35,654 nt of DNA from a virus: positions 1 through 35,654 of the IMG/VR virus record IMGVR_UViG_3300042330_001005; one strand, given 5' to 3'. Positions 31,672-35,654 of this stretch are shown here, piece after piece. The stretch's first letter is position 1, and each line of letters begins with the position of its first letter. The notes under the pieces were generated by a model, which was given only the letters and a program-made list of their open reading frames with translations, did not search any database and had not been told where the DNA came from. A program made the translations under genes and the position numbers.

Positions 31672-31674
31672 CTG

Positions 31675-31702
31675 TTGACAATCGGAAAATTTTTGATATA
31701 TT
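31675..31702 (+). promoter_or_regulatory. sigma70-like promoter
   Basis: TTGACA (31675-31680), 16 bases with GGAAAATTTTT, TATATT (31697-31702). It drives the gene at 31729, with AGGAGAA between. Confidence 0.65.
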
Positions 31703-31728
31703 AAATTCTTCATAACAGGAGAATAATT

Positions 31729-32040
31729 ATGATTGAATATAAAGAATTATCAAAATATGATATTGAAAATCTTAATGAAATTTTTGAAGATTTTGATCAA
31801 TCATTGGTTAAAAATGTTATCTATTTTGATGGCTGGTGCGGATATGATGATAGCGCAGGTGTTTTTATCTTCCAAGGAATTGATGATAGTATTCAAATGG
31901 CATCTTATTCGACTAGCTGCATGTCAAGCGATAATACCAATTATTTTGCTCTGGATGAAATTACCGTTGAACAAGCAATAGACATTATTACTGAAATGAA
32001 TGAAAGTATCAAAAATAATGATCGTTCAATGGATTATTAA
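31729..32040 (+). CDS. hypothetical acidic protein, 103 aa
   Basis: Opens MIEYKELSKYDIENLNEIF and is strongly acidic (FEDFDQSLVKNVIYFDGW). Its middle DDSIQMASYSTSCMSS has two Cys-free turns before TVEQAIDIITEMNESIK. Preceded by a good promoter and AGGAG. Short acidic phage proteins often inhibit host or nucleic-acid-binding enzymes, but this is a guess. Unrecognised family. Confidence 0.6.
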   Translation: MIEYKELSKYDIENLNEIFEDFDQSLVKNVIYFDGWCGYDDSAGVFIFQGIDDSIQMASYSTSCMSSDNTNYFALDEITVEQAIDIITEMNESIKNNDRSMDY

Positions 32041-32050
32041 AAATATTCTG

Positions 32051-32079
32051 TTGACAAATAAAAAATTTTTTGATATTAT
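32051..32079 (+). promoter_or_regulatory. sigma70-like promoter
   Basis: TTGACA (32051-32056), 17 bases, TATTAT (32074-32079). It drives the RNA ligase, with AAGGAG in the leader. Confidence 0.7.
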
Positions 32080-32107
32080 CAATTTATAAATCAACAAGGA
32101 GAGAATT

Positions 32108-33229
32108 ATGGCAACTTTTGAAGTTTTGGCAAAGCGTATTTTAGAAATTGTATCAATTGAAAATGCAGATGCAATTGAACTTGCACGTATTGATGGATTT
32201 TATTCTGTTGTACGTAAAAACCAATTTTCTGTTGGGCAAATTGTTCTTTATCTTCCTGAACAAGCAGTTGTACCTGAAAATATCCTACAAGCAATCAATC
32301 TTTGGGATTATGAAAAAGGCAAGGGCAAACTTACTGCTGCTTCTGGTGCTGTAATTAAAGCAATTAAATTGCGTGGTCAATTGTCACAAGGAATTGTTGT
32401 TGACGAAGAAGTGCTTCAAACAATTTTAAATGATAAAACGTTTAATCTTGTTGAAAATCAAGATTATCAAGAAACTTTTAATATCACTAAACATGTTGTT
32501 CCTATTCCTGAACACATGGCAGGTGAAGTTTTTAATCTTGGTCTTAAAATCGACTTTGATCTTGAAAATATTCAAAAATATCCTGATGTTTTGTTATGCA
32601 ACGAAGACATAGTAGTTGCAGAGAAGTTGCATGGGTCGTGCTTTTCTATCTTTGATTTAGGTAAAAACGTTCATTCTGAAACCTTTGTTGATGGGAGGAT
32701 TGCTCTTGCTTCAAAGGGATTGGGTTCACAAGGATTATTTTTCAAGAATAATGAAAACAATCAAAAGAATACCTATGTTCGTATGTTTAATAAAATCCAA
32801 GAAGGAATGCTTTTAGCTCTTGATAATTGGCGCAATAAAGAAAACCTTTCTGACAATGCTGTTATTGAAGTTTATGGTGAAGTTTTTGGTTGTACCCAAG
32901 ATTTAACGTATGGACTTAAAGAAAACGAGTATCGTCTTTTTGCTGTTAAATCAAATGGGCGTTGGTTGACTGATCAAGAAATTGATGAATTTGTTCTTGG
33001 TTCCCAAGGGAAAATTCTTCGGGTTCCTGTATTGTTTCGTGGTAAAATGAAAGATGCTGATATTCTTAGTTTGCGTACAGGTAATACCGTTTTTCCTGTA
33101 AAACAAATTCGTGAAGGTTGCGTTATCTATACCCAAAATATGCGCTATGATGCAAAACTTGGTGTTATCATGCTAAAGGCAATCAATCCAGATTACCTTA
33201 CAAGGAAAAATGGAACAGAGTTTAATTAA
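32108..33229 (+). CDS. RNA ligase, DRB0094 family
   Basis: 373 residues. N-terminal 100 residues form an OB-fold-like region (FYSVVRKNQFSVGQIVLYLP). Motif I is KLHGS with the presumed adenylated Lys173. IEVYGEVFG is motif III-like and EGCVIYTQN follows as IV. The order N-terminal OB then nucleotidyltransferase fits the Deinococcus DRB0094-type RNA ligase. It would seal nicked or broken RNA using ATP, possibly repairing tRNA cut by host defences. It has a strong promoter and a terminator, and is less AT-rich than the surroundings. Confidence 0.8.
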   Translation: MATFEVLAKRILEIVSIENADAIELARIDGFYSVVRKNQFSVGQIVLYLPEQAVVPENILQAINLWDYEKGKGKLTAASGAVIKAIKLRGQLSQGIVVDEEVLQTILNDKTFNLVENQDYQETFNITKHVVPIPEHMAGEVFNLGLKIDFDLENIQKYPDVLLCNEDIVVAEKLHGSCFSIFDLGKNVHSETFVDGRIALASKGLGSQGLFFKNNENNQKNTYVRMFNKIQEGMLLALDNWRNKENLSDNAVIEVYGEVFGCTQDLTYGLKENEYRLFAVKSNGRWLTDQEIDEFVLGSQGKILRVPVLFRGKMKDADILSLRTGNTVFPVKQIREGCVIYTQNMRYDAKLGVIMLKAINPDYLTRKNGTEFN

Positions 33230-33251
33230 AAGAGGGAAATTTCCCTCTTTT
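33228..33251 (+). terminator. palindromic terminator
   Basis: AAAAGAGGGAAA with its complement TTTCCCTCTTTT starts inside the ligase stop codon; CTTTT follows. Confidence 0.75.
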
Positions 33252-33268
33252 CTTTTAAGGATTATAAA

Positions 33269-33608
33269 ATGAAAATTAAATTTTTTGAAAAATGGCAACA
33301 AGGCCGTCAAGGAACCTTTGATGGTAATAATTATTTTAAAAAATTATTACTTGAAATTGACAATAAATTTTTAGGATTTGATGTTTATATTTTAAAATAT
33401 CCAAATAAATTTTATTTAAAACCACATAAAGATGTTGTAAAAAATAAAAAGCATTATAGATTAAATATTGAATTTTTTGGTAAAGGAAAATTCATTTGTG
33501 AAAAAACTATTTTTTCTTTTTGGAGAATTTATCTTTTTCGCCCTGATATTAACGTTCATTGTAGAAAAAGGACCAAGATATGTTTTATCTTTTGGTTTAG
33601 CATTATGA
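33269..33608 (+). pseudogene. 2OG-oxygenase-like gene, frameshifted
   Basis: The frame opens with AAGGA and reads to FRPDINVHC. It then leaves the expected sequence. In the +1 frame, VEKGPRYVLSFGLAL and a stop at 33606-33608 follow. One extra T in CATTGTAG explains this; without it the text reads NVHVEKGPRYVLSFG. HKD (PHKDVV), HYRLN and RPDINVH resemble the H-x-D...H and Arg region of 2OG-Fe(II) oxygenases. The stop overlaps the next family start as ATGA. In the deposited frame it reads through into that gene. Confidence 0.6.
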
Positions 33609-33937
33609 GTTATATTTATTTTATTGATGGTGAAAAATTCACAACCGATGATTTTCAAATTATTCCTTTAATAAAAGTCTCTTCACCTGATGAAAATACA
33701 CCAGCAATCTACGACAGTTTACGGAATAATAAAACTTGGGTCATAAAAGGATTTAAACGCCATCGCTTAACTGGTCCTGCAATTACTTGGGGCAACAATA
33801 CAAGATTATTTTTCTTAAATGATAAAGTTTATGAAAATATTCATTCTTGGTTAAAAGATCATCCAAATCCAGATTTATACTTTGACGCAATTGGTTTAAA
33901 TGAAACAGAACGGGTTTTGTGGTTTTTACAAAATTAG
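33605..33937 (+). CDS. HRLTGPA-family paralogue, type A tail
   Basis: 110 residues. Begins MSYIYFIDGEKFTTDDFQ at ATG 33605, which overlaps the true stop of the frameshifted oxygenase (ATGA). Then VSSPDENTPAI, WVIKGFKRHRLTGPAIT, RLFFLNDKVYEN and the type A tail HPNPDLYF..GLNETERVLWFLQN, whose last 25 residues equal those of the 17524 copy. The WC Cys of other copies is WV here. Continuous with the preceding frame only because of the single-base insertion. Unknown function. Confidence 0.75.
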   Translation: MSYIYFIDGEKFTTDDFQIIPLIKVSSPDENTPAIYDSLRNNKTWVIKGFKRHRLTGPAITWGNNTRLFFLNDKVYENIHSWLKDHPNPDLYFDAIGLNETERVLWFLQN

Positions 33938-34054
33938 TTTTAAAGCGATTTAAAACACATTAAACAATTTAATTACTCTAAGTGCCCAAATCAAGTTAAA
34001 ACCTCTAAAACATGCCTCTAAATCCATTTAAACACCTATTTGAAAGAAAGATAA
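33938..34054 (+). repeat. TTAAAAC-rich spacer repeat, copy 3
   Basis: Opens with the GTTTTAAAGCGATTTAAAAC palindrome (33937-33956), then GTTAAAACC, CTAAAACATGCCTCTAAA and TTTAAACACCTATTTGAAAG. It is the best match to 17857-17971 and 26521-26598 together. No gene. Confidence 0.65.
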
Positions 34055-34372
34055 ATGAAATATATTTATTATATTGATGGAGGAAAATTTACAACTGATA
34101 ACAATGATACTACTCCTTGGTAAGATATTTCTTCACCTGATGAAAATACACCTTCTATTGAAGATTTAAAGTCAGAATATCAGAATATAATCTTTGGTGT
34201 GAAAAAGGCGATATTGCTCATCGATTAACAAGACCAGCTAGAATTTCTCCTAGTGGAAGAGAATATTTTTACTTAAATGATAAAATATTATGAAAACAGC
34301 CCCGATTGGCTAAATGAACACCCAAATCAAGATAATACCTTTCATGTTGAAATGTTGTTAAAATACACATAA
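34055..34372 (+). pseudogene. HRLTGPA-family paralogue, type B, broken
   Basis: Opens MKYIYYIDGGKFTTDN but meets a TAA where Tyr/Asp is expected, then ISSPDENTPSIEDL. Two frame changes follow: the next frame has LWCEKGDIAHRLTRPARI and YFYLNDKI, and the last has YYENSPDWLNEHPNQ and FHVEMLLKYT ending at 34372. So one nonsense and two frameshifts, a decayed type B copy. Same order as the family in all three pieces. Confidence 0.75.
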
Positions 34373-34395
34373 AACATTTTAATTTCCTCTTCTTT

Positions 34396-34492
34396 AATAA
34401 ATTTTCTATTCACGAAGAGCCGCAGAAAACAAGGAAATATTGAGAGTGTTCCTACAACTGCAACTTAACAAAAATTAAATTTAAAAAACTAC
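34396..34492 (+). repeat. conserved intergenic box, copy C
   Basis: AATAAATTTTCTATTCA, GAGCCGCAG, variable stretch, TTCCTACAACTGCAACTT and AAATTAAATTTAAAAAA as in copies A and B. Confidence 0.7.
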
Positions 34493-34521
34493 TTGCCAAA
34501 GACCGAAAAATTTTCTATATT
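34493..34521 (+). promoter_or_regulatory. decayed sigma70-like promoter
   Basis: TTGCCA (34493-34498), 17 bases with GAAAAATTTTC, TATATT (34516-34521). One change from TTGACA relative to copies A and B. Confidence 0.5.
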
Positions 34522-34610
34522 GGGTTCTCAAAACGGAAACAAGGAGACCGCAACTACCATACTATTAACAATTAATGTTATAAAAATGTTCATGATTGGA
34601 TGAAAGTTCA
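34522..34610 (+). ncRNA. orphan leader with a family-gene remnant, second copy
   Basis: Contains AAGGAGACC, no useful ATG frame, and the relic TATAAAAATGTTCATGATTGG (Y-K-N-V-H-D-W). It is the diverged counterpart of 28065-28154 and runs to a terminator. A decayed gene or a short RNA. Confidence 0.4.
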
Positions 34611-34636
34611 AAGGGGAGAATTAATTCTCCCTTTTT
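34611..34636 (+). terminator. bidirectional terminator
   Basis: AAGGGGAGAATT and AATTCTCCCTTTTT, one G unpaired compared with the others. Its T-run overlaps the minus stop at 34635. Confidence 0.75.
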
Positions 34637-35453
34637 ATTCAATAAATTCATTTTCCATTTCTTGTTTAAATTTATCACCTAAAATTATTTTGTATTGATT
34701 AATCCAATCTTCATCTCTATTCATAACTTTATAACTTAATTTTAATTTCTTAATTAAAATATCATTATTATTAAACATATTATAAAAAACACCTTCTTTT
34801 TTATTTGGGATACTTGATAAAATTAATTTCATATTTGATAATTCAGGTGAAATTATTCGCATAAATTCTTCAAATATATTGTGTGAAACAAAAGCTGCAT
34901 TATCAATCCAAATTAAATTTACGGAAAGCCCTTTTATATTTTGTGGTGTTGCGACAGTAGATATAATAGAAGAGTTATTTTTAAATATAATTTTATTTTT
35001 GCTATATTCTTTTACATGTTTAAACATTTCATTTACGTCTATTGTACTTTCAATACTATCTTTAATAATATCTATAATATTAATTGCGTCTGCAAATTTA
35101 TGTGATCCAATAAAAACTTTAAAATTATCTTTATTCAAACATTGTTGTAATATATAAGAAGCAATAGTTGTGGTTACACCAATTTGACGTGCATGATTAA
35201 TAACTGTAATTTTATTATTATCAATAGCACTAATTATATCAATTTGATGTTCGTATAAATTAAAAGGATAAGATTTTGTTTGTTTTATTAATTTGAAATT
35301 TTTTTCTATAAAATCTATAGTATTTGTTTTTTCTGTTTTTTGTTTTATATTATAAACATAATTTACAAAACTATCAGCGGTTTTAAATAAATCATTGGTT
35401 TCAATGGTAGCAGCTAATTTTAAACATTCTAAACGTATTTGTTCGTAATTCAT
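34635..35453 (-). CDS. terminase large subunit ATPase-like protein, truncated
   Basis: 272 residues. NHARQIGVTTTIASY at about 86-100 is the counterpart of the T4 gp17 Walker A (RQLGKTT) but with Val93 where the Lys is needed. LIWIDNAAF is a changed Walker B, and LILSSIPN a coupling motif. The last segment, KFKQEMENEFIE, is the typical end of the ATPase domain, so the nuclease domain is absent. Probably a non-catalytic paralogue or remnant. A ribosome binding site GGAG precedes the ATG. It ends at the terminator next to repeat box C. Confidence 0.65.
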   Translation of the reverse strand: MNYEQIRLECLKLAATIETNDLFKTADSFVNYVYNIKQKTEKTNTIDFIEKNFKLIKQTKSYPFNLYEHQIDIISAIDNNKITVINHARQIGVTTTIASYILQQCLNKDNFKVFIGSHKFADAINIIDIIKDSIESTIDVNEMFKHVKEYSKNKIIFKNNSSIISTVATPQNIKGLSVNLIWIDNAAFVSHNIFEEFMRIISPELSNMKLILSSIPNKKEGVFYNMFNNNDILIKKLKLSYKVMNRDEDWINQYKIILGDKFKQEMENEFIE

Positions 35454-35549
35454 TTTTTATTTCTCCATAAAATTATCAAAACAATTTCTGTTTGATAAAA
35501 AATCCATCAATTTCTGTGGATTTATATATTTATATTTTCCTTAAATTTA

Positions 35550-35578
35550 TTGAACCAATAATTCCAATAAAGTAAGAT
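35550..35578 (+). promoter_or_regulatory. sigma70-like promoter
   Basis: TTGAAC (35550-35555), 17 bases, TAAGAT (35573-35578). It precedes AAGGAG and the clamp loader start. Confidence 0.5.
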
Positions 35579-35598
35579 TAATTATCAAGGAGTTTATT

Positions 35599-35654
35599 AT
35601 GGAATTATGGACAGAAAAATATCGCCCTAAATCAATCAAAGATTATGTTTGGCG
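35599..35654 (+). CDS. clamp loader small subunit, N-terminus (partial)
   Basis: The 18 codons before the window end read MELWTEKYRPKSIKDYVW. WTEKYRP is the classic N-terminal box of RFC-type clamp loaders (T4 gp44). In T4 this subunit loads the sliding clamp for DNA replication. The start has AAGGAG. The rest lies outside the window. Confidence 0.75.
   Translation, partial: MELWTEKYRPKSIKDYVW

Noticed and set aside
31601-31674. tRNA gene
   Set aside because: No cloverleaf or TTCGA-type T-loop can be formed; only a weak hairpin and a terminator are seen.
33269-33937. One 222-residue fusion protein
   Set aside because: Removing one T restores an oxygenase-like end and an ATGA overlap with the family gene, so a frameshift is the better reading.
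17524-34636. Insertion sequence carrying the cassette
   Set aside because: No transposase gene, terminal inverted repeats or target duplications are visible at the three loci.
34879-35157. Plus-strand 92-residue ORF
   Set aside because: It is the reverse of the terminase-like coding sequence and has no ribosome binding site.

Overview
This is an AT-rich piece of a tailed bacteriophage genome, most likely a large, T4-like myovirus. The T4-type elements are a tail-tube-like protein (19645-20214), a second larger tail-tube-fold protein (20219-21709), a terminase-ATPase-like protein (34635-35453, minus), the start of a clamp-loader subunit (35599 to the window end) and T4-late-promoter-like boxes. 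No bacterial housekeeping gene, rRNA or tRNA is visible. The host cannot be read from the sequence, but many promoters follow the bacterial sigma70 pattern (TTGACA, 16-17 bases, TATATT or TATTAT).

Layout. 1-4395: virion structural genes, interrupted by a minus-strand block with a zinc metallopeptidase-like protein and small genes. 4428-10152: a tightly overlapping plus-strand operon with three glycosyltransferase-like proteins, an adenine methyltransferase and a radical SAM enzyme. 10207-13945: an unrecognised protein, a metallophosphoesterase, a 2H phosphoesterase and three tandem paralogues of an unknown family. 13953-17856: two more radical SAM enzymes, a 43-residue ORF and another glycosyltransferase. 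17857-19529: repeats, a broken paralogue, a GC-richer gene and a minus-strand pair. 19645-23509: tail genes with a minus-strand insert. 23509-31600: two tandem proteins with a lost metalloprotease glutamate, a NodU-type carbamoyltransferase, a GT-B-like protein, a divergent pair of possible ADP-ribosyltransferase-fold proteins, a GNAT acetyltransferase and two SGNH-like proteins. 31729-33937: a small acidic protein, a DRB0094-type RNA ligase and a frameshifted oxygenase-like gene. 33938-35654: repeats, the terminase-like fragment and the clamp loader start.

The most striking feature is a dispersed paralogous family of about 100-112 residues with a central motif close to WCLKG..HRLTGPA....NG...FWLN. 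Six copies are intact and two are broken. The copies fall into two types by their C-terminal tails. All four copies of one type overlap the end of an unrelated upstream gene. Three loci (17524-18470, 26521-28186, 33605-34636) share the same order of family gene(s), a TTAAAAC-rich spacer, a conserved intergenic box and a strong promoter, so a composite segment appears to have been copied around the genome and is decaying in places.

The glycosyltransferases, radical SAM enzymes, carbamoyltransferase, SGNH and GNAT proteins are interleaved with tail genes. They suggest synthesis of an elaborate modified glycan or decoration, on the virion, the host surface or DNA. This is inference; no substrate can be read from the sequence.
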